64,000 nt of DNA, taken from contig CAJQUW010001668.1 of the NCBI GenBank assembly GCA_907163375.1, positions 62,001 through 126,000 on the forward strand, read 5' to 3'. The stretch comes from Prostheceraeus crozeri (taxonomy: Eukaryota; Platyhelminthes; Polycladida; Euryleptidae). Below, piece after piece: positions 34,750 to 45,719 of the stretch. Under the pieces are notes generated by a model. It saw nothing but the letters and a program-made list of their open reading frames with translations. It had not been told where the DNA came from and did no database searches. The translations under genes and the position numbers were made by a program. Numbering within the stretch: position 1 is the stretch's first letter; every line of letters starts with the position of its first letter.

Positions 34750-35539
34750 CATAGAGTAAGTATATATAGGTAGAATGTCGACTCAAAAAAGTGTCTGTAT
34801 ACAGTGAACATTTTTATATGAAAAGATTCAGTTTTTTGAGGAGATTACGTTCCCGTGGTCAAAAAAATTATTTGAGCAGTTTTAAAAGTAGTCAAAATTT
34901 TGTCAATTTATATACTACCGAGATGACTCCCCCATATAAGTAGTATGAAATAAGTTGGATATCAAAAGGAATGAATATTTGCAAATAATCATCCCAACAA
35001 AGCGGAAATAAAGCTAATTTGCAAGGGAATTTCAGGAGCCGCATTATAATGGAAGTCTTCATGAAAAAGTCGCGATATTATTCGTGCTTTCTTGACTGAA
35101 ATTTGAAGCTTTTAATTCAATTTTCACCGGCATGATTTTCTGATTCAATAAATTCATGTTTTTCACATCTTTCAAAGCTAATTGACATCATTGTCTTTGA
35201 TTATGTGATTCTCTGCCAGTGGCAGGTTTCCTGTGATTTGATCACGCTTAAGAAAATACTCTTGAGGTTGAGCATGAAAGAAATAGGAACCCATCGAATT
35301 GCTAATTTAACAAACATTAAATCTCAAAGGCTGTCATGACACTGAGAATCTGTGAAATACCATCATTCCTTCTGCATTACAAGCATGATCACTCAATTCC
35401 TTTGTAATTTCTTCAAAATTGCATAAATGCAATTCCGAGTGTATCTCCCATGAGTTCATTTAACAAAATCGAAAGTGCATACACTTTGGGGATTTAATAA
35501 ATGCGGAGTTACCACTCTACCTAGTATACTTACTCTATG
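34750..35539. mobile_element. 790-base MITE, CATAGAGTA family, copy 2
   Basis: Termini CATAGAGTAAGTATA (left) and, inverted, CATAGAGTAAGTATAC (right). Flanks CCTATGCG (34742-34749) and CCTATAAG (35540-35547) match at 6 of 8. It aligns with 24800-25631 with small deletions. Non-coding. Confidence 0.88.
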
Positions 35540-35889
35540 CCTATAAGAATATGGAAGTCCCGTTGGTAAAACACCGATGAAACTCACTGCGAATTGAACA
35601 GAGAGACCTGAGATTTTCAATGTGATTGTGAATTAGCATCGTGTTTTAAAATCACTCGAGATAATGTGACAGGTCAACATAATTCGTTCTAGAAAGTTTC
35701 GAGCAACTCAGGTTTGCATGATTGTTGATTTTTGATGCATTTTCGACAAATAACAGAAATGTTACCACCAATTTATGCTATCAATGGCGAAATGAAATGG
35801 AAAATGGATAAAAAGTAGAGTAATTTACTCTTGCTTCATTTCTCAAGACTTAGGCTTTATTTCTCATTTTATTAAAATTGAAATGCAAG

Positions 35890-37260
35890 TACGAGGGCAC
35901 TCCAAAAGTTTTGCAATTCGACTAGCAGGCGAAGTTGCCTGACACTCTTCGGTTGTCATATGAAAGTTTCATTCAATCGCAAATATCTATTGATTTCATG
36001 ATCATAGTTCATCACAGTTGATCGTTGGTTTTATCTACTTCAGTGATTTGGCTGGAAGGCAGTCCACTACCCATGGAATTCGCCACGACCAGAGCAGACC
36101 AGGTGGTACTGCATGGAAGCTCGCTTCAAGCGCACGAGTCTCATGGCTAGCTGGACAACCACTTTTGGGGACCAAGCACGCTCCTACCGCGCGCTGTCGA
36201 CGCTCTGGTACCAGCCTGCGATTTTCCAAGAGGGAAGGAACCAACAGAATACGACCCTCGAATGGAAGACAACCAAAGCACTGCCCGCGAGAGAAAGGTG
36301 GCTGCTGTCAAAGACCCAGATCGATGACACCCCTCCAGGCACGCAGGCATATAGCCAGCCACTTACGCATTGGATCGGCGGCATCCTACAGCATTTTGCG
36401 ACGAACACCTAACGCATGAGGCAGCTTAGGCGCTTGATCACACACCACCACGTGCTGAACAGAATCACAAAAGGCGTGCTCGACTCTGGATTTTTGCCGT
36501 CTTCCTGATCGACCGCTAACTAGAACTCGAGGAACCGAAGCGGCGATTTGAGGTCATCAAACCCGGATACGAGACCTGGCTCTAACCACATCGACGACGT
36601 GGAAACCAAGCGCAGTATGCTGTGAGGGTTCCTGAATGGTGCTCGGCGACCCTGTGTAGGGAAGGTGCGATCACCGCTCCCAGGTGAAGAGATGATCGCC
36701 AATCATTCTGGATTCCCAAGAGCGTGAATGGGGGCTGCAAGGTAAAAGTGGAGGGCCAAGCCACAGTCACTGCCCGCTTGGGTAAAATTGACTGTTGGAA
36801 CTGTCCCTGTCTGTGGTCATTGATAACAATGTAAGGGAGACAGCACATGCACGAACAGGAATGACGAGGTCGGAAGCTGCACACCGACAACACTCCAGCT
36901 CACACCCAAGGCTGCAACTACCCTTCCACCTCATCTCAACAAGGGATTATCTCCCTTCCAGCACCCCACCTTACATCTCGTCGGATCGGATGCCCTGGCG
37001 ATTGTCAGGCTTTTTCCCTACATGAATCGGATGCTGAACAGTGGAGGCGATCGAATCGTATCCGATCCAGGAATAAGGAAGGCAAGTGGGAGGCGATCGA
37101 GAACATTCCGATTGAGGAATTGAACATTCATTGACAAATTTGGCACCATCGAGCTCATAAATGTATTCAGCTATCCAGAGGGGGCTATTTTGAAGGACTT
37201 GAATTGATTTTGTTTCCAATGAAAATAGAAATGATAATTTAACTGGAAAATGTTTCAAAT
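35890..37260 (+). mobile_element. mariner-type DNA transposon, broken, GC-rich coding region
   Basis: It starts TACGAGGGCACTCCAAAAG, the typical mariner terminus next to TA. The coding part (about 36040-37200) is a GC-rich island in otherwise AT-rich DNA. Pieces in different frames match mariner transposase in order: a helix-turn-helix block with IASHLRIGSAASYSILRRT near 36330, GYETWL and VETKRSM near 36560-36620, TDNTPAHTQ near 36880, TPPY..SDRMPW.LSGFFP near 36970-37020, and KCIQLSRGGYFEGLE near 37160-37205. Many frameshifts and stops show it is old. No matching right terminus was found, so that end is probably truncated. Confidence 0.8.
36040..37205 (+). pseudogene. mariner transposase, heavily frameshifted
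   Basis: The motif order HTH, then W.ETW (around the first catalytic Asp), D.AP.H (second Asp, here HTDNTPAHTQ), a HPPYSPD-like block with third Asp (here reading SSDRMP), and the C-terminal R..KCI...G.YFEG is that of mariner-family (DD34D-type) transposases. The segments lie in at least three frames with several stops. Open frames on both strands here (for example 36018-36419 plus and 36582-36893 minus) are shadows of this pseudogene. Confidence 0.78.
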
Positions 37261-38189
37261 TTCAATCTGAAAGAAAAAAAAAATAACCATATAATTTCAA
37301 AAAGGAAATCAAGAAAATTACAAATTACAAAGTAAATCAATGTGGTCAACTATTGGCAGTAGGGACAAAGCATGCAGAAAGCAAGGTAAATCTGAGTACG
37401 ATCAGATATGTACTAAAAAGAGGCATTAAAACAACGAACGGTCCTCTAAAGTAACAAAGTAACAATATAAAAAAAATAATCAAAAAACTTTCGGTCTTCT
37501 CCGAAAAGAAAAGATCAATATAGTTCACAACATTCGCAAGATGGTACACAATTATTTTCTTATCTTTGGCTCGTTTTACAATCTTACATACAATTTTTTC
37601 AGATAATGATGGCTTAATTCCACAATTAATTCATTTAAACTTTAAAAAGAACGAGATGTCAATGTTTGCGGTAATACACTTACCCATAACTCGATGTGAT
37701 TTTCCATGACAATCAACACTATCAAAAGGTACATATGTCTCGACAATGGATAGTCAAGATCGTTAAAATGGTCAGTCCTGACAAATCAGAAAAGATTTAT
37801 AATAAACTCAACCCTCTTTTGTTTGACACCATTTGGCTCGTCTCCTAAAATACACTGAATAACTCTATGGCAACAAAAACATCATTTCAAAAGTCCCAGC
37901 AAACACCAAAAAAACCCAAAAAATCTATTAACTGACTAAACAATAATGAAAAAACCCGAAAACATTAACATAGGATGGATTCAAAACAATATCTTCTAAA
38001 TAACATTCCATATTGACTTGACATCAATTAGAACAAATAATGTGAATGATTCAATCTTTTAATGGCTAAAAAATACAAAAGTGAAATAACACCAATCGAA
38101 ATTCGAAATAACATGGAGCTAATAGGACATACTTCATCACATATCATCTGCATATTGAGCTGGAGTGCCTCGGTATAGTATGTGCAATG
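37261..38189. other. AT-rich intronic DNA, nothing recognised
   Basis: Several A-rich stretches and no domains. Confidence 0.5.
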
Positions 38190-38445
38190 TATAGCAATTA
38201 GCAAGTTAGTGAAATTTTAACGGGTACTCATTAAATAGAGCTTTAAACACACTACTGGCAAATCGGAGAAGCCAGTGCGCCTGCTATTAATAATAATTTC
38301 TGCTTTTGCAAACACGATGTAAATAGAATAATTAAATATTGAGTTGCATTCTCATTTGAAAAATAGGAACAGACCTGAATAGCTGCTATTTCATCCAACA
38401 TCAGGAATCATCAGCAGACCTAGTTCACAGCTAGGTCAGCAGGCC
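38190..38445 (-). repeat. Hammerhead-bearing repeat, copy 3
   Basis: A nearly complete monomer, aligned with 34160-34410 over TTAGCAAGTT, CACTACTGGCAAATCG, TTTTGCAAACAC, AATTAAATATTGAGTTGCA and the ribozyme. It has no tandem neighbour. Confidence 0.8.
38372..38420 (-). ncRNA. Hammerhead ribozyme (predicted, intact core)
   Basis: CUGAUGA (38414-38408) and GAAA (38392-38389) are both intact. Stem I GGUCUG pairs with CAGGUC using Watson-Crick and G-U pairs, stem II UCC/GGA, stem III AUA/UAU with loop GCAGC. The predicted cleavage site AUU^C is the same as in copy 1. Differences from copy 1 in stem III (GAC to AGC) keep the pairing, which supports a conserved fold. Confidence 0.7.
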
Positions 38446-39608
38446 ACAGTACGTGCAAAATGTGTGATTTCAGACTTTGCTTCACACTTTGATTTTCACC
38501 ATATCAAAATTTTACGTTAGTTTCGTTCAATTTTGATTGGACAACATGCAGGTCGAGTGTCAGGATGCAAGTATAATCTTTTCTTCCCATCCCGATTCAT
38601 CACAGCTCCAATAATCGGTTCAAACAGTAAGACTTGGTCTTGATTCGTTTTCTCTCAGAGGCTGCTTCAACAATTCTTTTGCTTTCAATTATGAAGACTG
38701 ATTTCAAACTTCCCTACCATTCATCCTAACTTCCAACAAGATTAATCTGATCGGTGGTACCAATTTAGAAATTCAAGCTATCTCATCTTTTCAGTAACCT
38801 CACTGAGAAGTGTAAAATACAATTTAGATCATTTTTTAGATTTCCTCGTAAGGTTGTAAGAAACTCAGTTTGAGTTGAAGAAAGGTTACAATTCATTTTC
38901 CACCTCAGAAGCTATGCTACAAAGCATCATCACCAAAAAATCAATAAAATCGAATATACTCAATGTGCATAAATAAACCGCCAACGGTGTTTGCTACATG
39001 GGGACCGTCAATTGTTATATAACTTCCAATACCGCACCATGTCCAAAACAACGTTTAAGCAACCACGTATGAAAGAATGCCACCGCTAATAGGACCCCAC
39101 CTTTAAAAGAATGCCAAATTCAATAGGCACCAAAAGAATAGTAGAATATGAACGCATGTTCATGCAATTATTTTTCTATTTGACGAAGAGAATGTTGAAA
39201 AATAGACCGCCACCTTCAAATAGAGATTCGCGCAAGCGGAGGTGGTTGAACATAAGGTCTGTAGGAGGTTTGACCACAGCCCTGTTTAAGACATTTCCAT
39301 GCGACAGCTGACAAAACCATATCGTTTATCGAAGTCAGCTACCATCAATTTCCAGCAGATACTCAAAAAATCAATTTTTGAAAAAATGTGAAATTCAAAT
39401 TTGAAACTGCCATTTTTAGTAACAAGATGTTTAAAAGTTGGTAAATTTTGAATGGTTTTAATAATATAAAATATATCATAATATATAATATATTATAAAA
39501 TATATTTAGTATAATACAAATAATAATATATAATATAAAATATAATAAAATACACCAAAAATTTTTTTTGATAAATTTTTCAACAAGTTGGTAAAAACTG
39601 GCACAATC
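38446..39608. other. Intronic DNA with very AT-rich tract
   Basis: At 39465-39545 there is an irregular ATATAATATA tract. A 66-residue plus frame (39111-39311) is unassigned. Confidence 0.45.
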
Positions 39609-40102
39609 CACAGAATCAAACAATTAGTGCTCCTATGAGGGAGGTGTTGTATATCGTTTACTACTGGAAATGGCAAACGCTCTCTCAAACAAAGAGCTGT
39701 CCGCCGGCTTTTGGACACCAGCCATGGAGTGGCGTGCGTGTTGTAACATCACTTCGGACAGACAAAGCACACATCGCCGTCTGGCTACATTCAATGTATG
39801 CAGTGAGGAATGCTGAGAAGAGGTTGGTGAAATCATCAGGTGAAGCTATTTTCTTGAATAATGATTGGAAGAACCAACGTGTGCGCAATGATCTGAATTG
39901 TTCGAATCTGAAGGAATCGTGGCAATCGGAGCACTTTGAAAGAATTTACAGCAATCCACAAGCGACGCACGACCTTTTTCCTATCTCTTTAAGGTATTAG
40001 GAATTCCCTTTTTCCCCACTTACTAAGTTCCAGCATGTGCCATCGTTTTAAATTAGTCGTCACTTCTAGTAAACTGAAAAAGTTAAACAATATAATTCTG
40101 TG
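39609..40102. mobile_element. hAT-like MITE, CACAGAATTA family, copy 3
   Basis: The left end is CACAGAATC and the right end AATTCTGTG. The interior aligns with copy 1 (3278-3806): CAATGATCT.AATT.TTCGAATCTGA, GAATCGTGGCAATCGGAG, TAAGGTATTAGGAATT and CAGCATGTGCCATCGTTTT. The flanks do not match, so either the ends are worn or the target duplication is lost. Confidence 0.72.
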
Positions 40103-40129
40103 GGTTTGACGATATGTATGACAACGAAA

Positions 40130-40430
40130 TTGAGTAGAAAGGTGTCCTCAGACTTGAACAATTTAAGCACGAAAATTCCTGTGCAGCCGCAGCCGCAGCT
40201 TTGCTCTACAATGGCTCGTCAATACGGCTCCGAATGGCCCAAACTAGCTTAAGATATCTAGAATGGCTGAGCCAGCTGAAGGACTGCACAACTGGCTGCT
40301 CTGCGCTTATCTATTTTTGCAATGCGACTGATAACCAGAGAGATTGGAGAGTGCCAGTTCGCATTGGCATAGAATAGAAAGATGTCCTAAGACTTGAACA
40401 ATTTAAGCACGAATCTCAGGTGAACTGGCA
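40130..40430. repeat. Repeat family Y, tandem unit of about 240 bases
   Basis: TAGAAAG.TGTCCT.AGACTTGAACAATTTAAGCACGAA occurs at about 40134 and again at about 40374, so at least one full monomer and a partial second lie head to tail. Similar partial tandems occur at 58096-58440. The junction-like motif GTGCCAGTTCG...GGCATAGAATAG ends each unit. Non-coding satellite-like or short-retroelement monomers. Confidence 0.75.
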
Positions 40431-40502
40431 CTTTGCAACCTTTATGGTTCTATATACAGTATGTGAATTATATGTGAATTATATGTGAATGCATGAAATA
40501 CA

Positions 40503-40506
<4 letters not shown>

Positions 40507-40532
<26 letters not shown>
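40507..40532. repeat. (AT)n microsatellite
   Basis: A pure AT run directly left of the inverted-repeat block of the Penelope-like region. Confidence 0.9.
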
Positions 40533-40536
<4 letters not shown>

Positions 40537-40539
40537 CCA

Positions 40540-41030
40540 AATAAAACCCGGTAGAAAACTGAATCAAAAGTCCATTTTAATTCCCTTACCGGTTTCACCT
40601 CATTGGGGAGGCTTTTCAAAGGGAATGAATTTATTGCAAAATTAGACAACATATAAATTCAAAATTAACACTTGTTGAGTTTAGGCCTCAACATAGAAAT
40701 AAAGGCATTCTCTTTACGCTCACGCTGCAATTTTGACGCGCTAGGACTTAATTTGTAGATAGGAGCCGCTGGGAATTTAATCATCAAGTTATTGGCACAC
40801 ATAGAGATGTGTCGGCTCATGGAGAATGCCTCTATTTCTATGTTGAGGCCTAAACTCAACAAGTGATAATTTTGAATTTATATGTTGTCTAATTTTGCAA
40901 TAAATTCATTCCCTTTGAAAAGCCTCCCCGGATGAAAGCCTTCCCATGAGGTGAAACCGGTAAAGGAATTAAAAATGGTCTTTTGATTCAGTTTTCTACC
41001 GGGTTTTGTTTGGAATTATTATCTACCATT
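40540..41030. repeat. Large inverted repeat, probable Penelope-type terminal repeat
   Basis: Left arm (about 40540-40720) and right arm (about 40825-41025) are inverted copies sharing ACCCGGTAGAAAACTGAATCAAAAG, CAAAGGGAATGAATTTATTGC, CATATAAATTCAAAAT and GTTGAGTTTAGGCCTCAACA (left-arm reading). The loop is about 100 bases. Each arm holds the motif GGTGAAACCGGTAA beside a CCTC...GAGG hairpin. Penelope-like elements are known for inverted or partial terminal repeats with such hairpin motifs. Confidence 0.8.
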
Positions 41031-41047
41031 TTGCATTTTATTTATTT

Positions 41048-41081
<34 letters not shown>

Positions 41082-41094
41082 AGGATAAAGGATA

Positions 41095-42050
41095 TGTTAA
41101 GAAGCATGAACATCAAGCTGGACATACTAAATACAGAATGCAAGACTTTGAAGTTACAAAATGTAGAGCAAACAAAGAAGATAGATAAAAGTATGAGGCG
41201 TATGAATAATAAAATAAATGAACTTTCAACTAAAATTGTTGATAACATACATGTCATCCACAATGAAATTGATTGGGAAAAAGCATTGGACAGAAGAAAG
41301 TTCTGTTATTATGAAGCATATCGTAATAAATGCTTAGCCAATATTTATAATGACTGTTTACGTGAGCCTATTCCAAAAATTCCACGAAAATTCTTTAGAA
41401 ATCATGTTCCTCAACATTCACATTTAGAAAATGATTTAAGAAAAGAATTGTGCATGAAGGAGTTTGAACACGAGATCAAAAGACTCATTATGACAGCAGA
41501 ATTAAAGAAAGAATATGTGTTAAAAAGATCGATGAAGATATTTATGCTCAACTACGTAATGTCAACGTAGGTGAAAAATTCAATGCTCAACTCCTTAAAT
41601 GGAATAATTTAGTCAAAAAAAGAGGAGGAGTTAAGTAGAAACATTTTGGAGAAAAAAGTGAATTCTTTTCATCCGATAAACATTTAATTTCGATCGACAG
41701 CTTCACAAAGAAAGATAGAAGTAATGCTATTAGAAATGAAATTTATCAAGGAAATAAATGTGGTCCAAAACAAATTTATAAATCATTTAATAAGAACTGC
41801 AAATGTAATCTCAGGCCCATACAAAACATGTATCCCGACCATCACCACAATAAAATGCCCAATAAATTCCATCAAAACAATTGGAGTAGTTATGCTAGAA
41901 GACAGGCCTCCAATCATGTGAATTATCTGCTTCCATACAGCTACACAAGGCAATATCACAAAGCTGGTTGTCCTAATTGGCGGGTATGTAGGCCTAGAGA
42001 GCACCATAATTCCATTGCTATGAAAAGCAACAGACGCTGATTATACAGTG
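41095..42050 (+). mobile_element. Penelope-like element region, unassigned coding part
   Basis: The open frame at 40983-41570 has, after a repeat-derived start, a coiled-coil-like Lys/Glu/Asn-rich protein (TECKTLKLQNVEQTKKIDKS, then YYEAYRNKCLANIYNDCL). Further coding-like sequence follows to about 42050. It lies between the inverted-repeat block and a hairpin motif of the same family at 42103-42165, so it is probably the body of a Penelope-like element. I do not recognise the domain. It is an old, broken copy. Confidence 0.5.
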
Positions 42051-42102
42051 AGTATATCTTTCTTGTAAGTCAATGTCTTTTACTTCCATTAATTTTCAAA
42101 TA

Positions 42103-42165
42103 AAATGTATTCATTCCCTTGAGAAGGCTCTAAGAGCTGAAACCGGTTGGGAAGTTACTGAGTTT
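42103..42165 (+). repeat. Hairpin motif shared with the inverted repeat (…GAAACCGGTT…)
   Basis: CATTCCCTTGAGAAGGCTCT then AAGAGCTGAAACCGGTTGGG. GCTCT/AGAGC forms a small hairpin directly before TGAAACCGGT, as CCTC/GAGG does in the motif at 40580-40620 and 40905-40975. This is the third occurrence and marks the 3' side of the unit starting at 40540. Confidence 0.65.
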
Positions 42166-42196
42166 TTGAGTTTCTTTGGGTGTATTTTTGGCGTAT

Positions 42197-42293
42197 ATAT
42201 ATATATATATATTTATAGATATTAAATATATATCTGTGTATATATCTATATAGATATGTATACAATATAAATATCTATATATATATATATATA

Positions 42294-42326
<33 letters not shown>

Positions 42327-42350
42327 GGTATATATATATATATATATATT
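42197..42350. repeat. Impure (TA)n microsatellite
   Basis: Long runs of TATATA interrupted by TAGA, TGTG and ACGG words. A shorter pure run is at 41050-41079. Confidence 0.9.
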
Positions 42351-42429
42351 CCTAGAATAGCCTCAAACGATGAACATGATAAAATCCTAACATATCCTCA
42401 ACATTCAATCCAAACAACCAAAATTTGTA

Positions 42430-42917
42430 TAAAAGCATAATGGCTCCTATTTTTAACTCATTTAAATTGATGCCTTCCTTTAAGAATTGCAGAGTTATTC
42501 CTTGTTACAGACAACCTAAATCTTTGATTAGAATTCTAAGAAATGAAAGAGAATGTATAAAAGGTATTGAAAAGTGCATGGACAAAAGATGTACTGCATA
42601 ACTGCAAATATGACATGCCATTCCAGTAATGTAATCTATATTCTATGATGTAAAGGTTGTCATAATATCTATGTTGGCCAGACAGGAGATAAACTTAAAA
42701 GCAGAATAACGGTCCACCGACAACATATTAGATATCATTCTACCGCTCCTCTACCAGTAAGTAGACATTTAGCCACATGTAATGCCAACACTCTCAATGA
42801 TATCAAATTCGAAGTGGCTCCAATTTATCAATTACCTTACCACGGAAACAAAGAAGATTGTGAGAAAAAGGAGAGACAATTTATTTTAAAATTTAAACCT
42901 CAGCTGAATGAGGGTTG
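42430..42917 (+). mobile_element. Penelope-like element 3' part, GIY-YIG endonuclease
   Basis: Conceptual frame segments include CHNIYVGQTGDKLKSRITVH (the YVG-type GIY-YIG signature), PLPVSRHLATC and a closing ERQFILKFKPQLNEG. This is the canonical C-terminal endonuclease order of Penelope-like elements, before a stop near 42917. It is an old, broken copy. It belongs to a lineage different from the fragment at 25740-26110. Confidence 0.8.
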
Positions 42918-43872
42918 ATTATGATATTTCACTTTATGTACTTGAGGAGGAGAGATAAGAGCTCTCCGAAATCTGGATTGTACTTTTTCATTTTCAATAT
43001 ATGATTTTGGCTTGAAGGTTTTGGTACGTTCTTCATTGATTTTATTTATATGAATATATATATTATTATGCTAATAATATATTAATCAGCATTTATAAGT
43101 CAGAATCATTGAGTTGACAATTAGACCTTATGTAATCAATAACAAAAGATAGAAAAAAGATATTATGCTGATTTTCGGTATAATAATTTCGCGATAATGA
43201 TAGAATTCCCACAGCCTTTAAAAGTAAACACAAAACACATCCTGAATGCAGCTTTCTGGTAAACACAACCTATTTGATTTGCGATCTAAAACTTGAATAG
43301 TAAAGATGCAAGTTAAAGATTTCCTAAAGATTAAATAGAATCTGTCCTCTAAGAGAAAGCTTTGTCCTCACTATTCCCTCATTCAACCTTGTATCGCATC
43401 TGAAGTAAATCCTTACCCGCGATGCAATCACAAGGGATATAATTTTCTCACTGATCTTCAAGATTCTCATTAACATTGGGAGAGAGAATGAAAGAGAACT
43501 TGTTTGCTTTCTCTGACCGATAATCGATTATCTTTTTCGTCATTATTCAATACTTTAGGCCACAATCATTAAGCTTGCTTTCAACATTGATTCTGATTAA
43601 TGACTTATCAATAGAAATTCATCAGCTCTCAGACAAATAGAGCACGTATACTTTATAGAAAGATCTCATTAAGTCAATGTATAACTTATTCATTACCAGA
43701 TTCATCTATTGCACAATATTGTATGCCGCTGGGAGTTCAGCGATATCTGGTAATCGTCATGTCAAATAGGAAGGATAGCATTTTCTCTGATTACTGTCAG
43801 ATTTGAAGTTTCTCTCTATTTATCTCATCACAACGAAACTTCGATGAGAGGTAGAGGTTCTCTCGCACGAAT
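42918..43872. other. Intronic DNA, nothing recognised
   Basis: AT-rich; no domains or repeats noted. Confidence 0.45.
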
Positions 43873-44148
43873 TTGTCGGCATCTGCCACTGGAGCTGGAG
43901 CTGCTGCGAATGCGGCAGAAGCGAGGAAGTTAGCCAAATACATCACTCTCGCTGACCCCTTTGTAGTTCAACCAGTGGCTGTTGAGACGTGTGGTGCGAT
44001 TGGGGAGTCGACGAAGACCTTGCAATCAGTTGGGAGGCGTCTCACAATGACAACAGGAGTCAAGACGGAGGCTGCGTGGCTGATGCAGAGAATTAGTCTC
44101 GACATCCAGCGAGGGAATGCTGCCTGTTTGCTAGGACCAGGGAAATAG
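43873..44148 (+). pseudogene. Retroelement ORF tail (QPVAVET...RGNAAC motif)
   Basis: A 91-residue frame contains DPFVVQPVAVETCGAIG, a GRRLTMTTG segment, then LMQRISLDIQRGNAACLLG, and ends in a stop. I remember this pattern (PVA.ET.G..G...GRR...TG....QR.S..IQRGNA) as the C-terminal tail of reverse-transcriptase-bearing retroelement ORFs in invertebrate genomes. The upstream RT is not present. A T-rich sequence follows. The family is uncertain. Confidence 0.5.
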
Positions 44149-45620
44149 GACTTTTTTTATAAACTTTTTATTACTTGTAGTGTTCATCCTTTTGTAAAAC
44201 CTTTTTTTTCTTGAAATAGAGCATGTTTTGCAAAAACCAACGAAAATTCTATTCTGATACTCGTATAAGCAGTATATATATATTTTTTTTATTCGTATTT
44301 CAGTGTCATTACTTAATCTCACCTCCATTTTATCATTCCGTAAACTTCTCAATCGCCTTGTCATCAATCATCTCATTCATTCTCTTTTGTATACATATAC
44401 GTGTTTTTCAATTGAAAAAATAAACGTTCTGATATTCTGATATATAATCATCAAAATCGTGATGAAAATCGTTCGTGGAAATGCTATAAATTTACATTAT
44501 TCGGAAGAGATGGAAATAATTAATACAATAAATAATGCAGAGTTATTGAAAATGAATGAATTGTCTTACCAAAACACAGTTGCCTAAAGCATCTAATTTA
44601 TCAAGAACAGCAACTGCATGTATCTATTGGTCTGATCTTAGACATGTAGGATATTCAAGTCGGGACTATTCAATATTCCATGGAAAAACCTATTTTGAGC
44701 ATTAGGAAATAGTGCATAATGTGTTCGATGCAGCTATTGACTCTAAATGTTCATCACTGCATAAAGTAGACTTCATATGATTTTGTTGCATGCATCATCA
44801 TGCTTCTAAAGGCATTCAAATCTAAGAGTAAACTTGAGAAACAATACAAACATTAAGCAATGTATCTATGTACCAACATATTAGATACAGCATTATGAAT
44901 ATTCGAAGAATCGACTCCAACTGATAAAAATGAGGAAAAATCAGAAGTCAAAGTAATATGACATTTAAAAAGTCGCATCTGTAATGCTTCTAGAGTCTTT
45001 ATGAGAAAAAGACAACTATTAAAACAATATTTTCCAGAAAAACGAAGCTATCACAAAATAATCAAAAATAATAACATGAATAATCACAGCGTTATCATGT
45101 ACTCAAAAGACACATACTTGTGATTATATGGAGCATTTCCACATATTTCATTAATAAAACATCATTCATTTTCTACCAGCCACAAGTTTATAGTACAATA
45201 AATACAATACCTTATATCAAAATGCAAACCATTCAGTGCTTGGCCCCATACAGAAATCGCAAAACAAGACCTCATTGACCATCACAGATTGACTTGTTGT
45301 CGCAGCACGAACGCATACAGAGATGTTTTGCAATGTAACATTTTATATTTTTTTGAAAAAAACTTAAGATCTATTTATACACATTAATAACATATTCTGC
45401 TACAACAAGCATTGAATAAATCCTACTGCAACTTATTACTTTGGTGATGAGTAAAGATTCTGTTTTCGTTTGAGGTTAGTGCACACACTTTTAGATGACA
45501 TGCAAGACGAGGAAAATTTCAGAACACATGATTACAGGGGTTAAATAAGAAGGATTAAGTGACTTAGCAAGCACTATCATGGTGAAGCAGTGCAAACAAA
45601 TAGCTGTCGCTGGTCCATAC
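44149..45620. other. Intronic DNA, nothing recognised
   Basis: No elements seen. A donor-like GTAAGA follows a short minus open stretch near 44570 (see rejected items). Confidence 0.45.
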
Positions 45621-45719
45621 CTTGTTCGGACTGTATAGCGAAGCGTTGGCCGCACAGAGTAGGGAGGCTATTGTATGCATACCACGATAACAGGCGTAAT
45701 GCAATGCAGTTTCACCAGA
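45621..45719 (-). CDS. DAPK1: DAPK-like gene, ankyrin-repeat exon (second in window)
   Basis: A 99-base phase-0 exon: SGETALHYACYRGMHTIASL, then LCAANASLYSPNK. The acceptor is CCTTTCAG and the donor GTATGG. It corresponds to the DAPK1 repeat E.TPLHCAAWHGYYSVAKALCEAG....N, sharing the aromatic-containing ..YRG/WHG turn and the LC.A motif. Introns of 11.0 kb (5' side) and 11.7 kb (3' side) flank it. Confidence 0.88.

Noticed and set aside
36018-36893. Several long open frames on both strands in the GC-rich island
   Set aside because: High GC lowers stop frequency; the real content is a frameshifted mariner transposase on the plus strand.
39465-39545. Irregular ATATAATATA tract considered as a replication origin or matrix attachment site
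   Set aside because: Simple AT-rich sequence only; no supporting element or context.
44565-44625. Short minus open stretch ending in GTTTTG and GTAAGA, possibly a micro-exon
   Set aside because: The acceptor side is weak, there is no ankyrin similarity, and the flanking exons already join two consecutive DAPK repeats.
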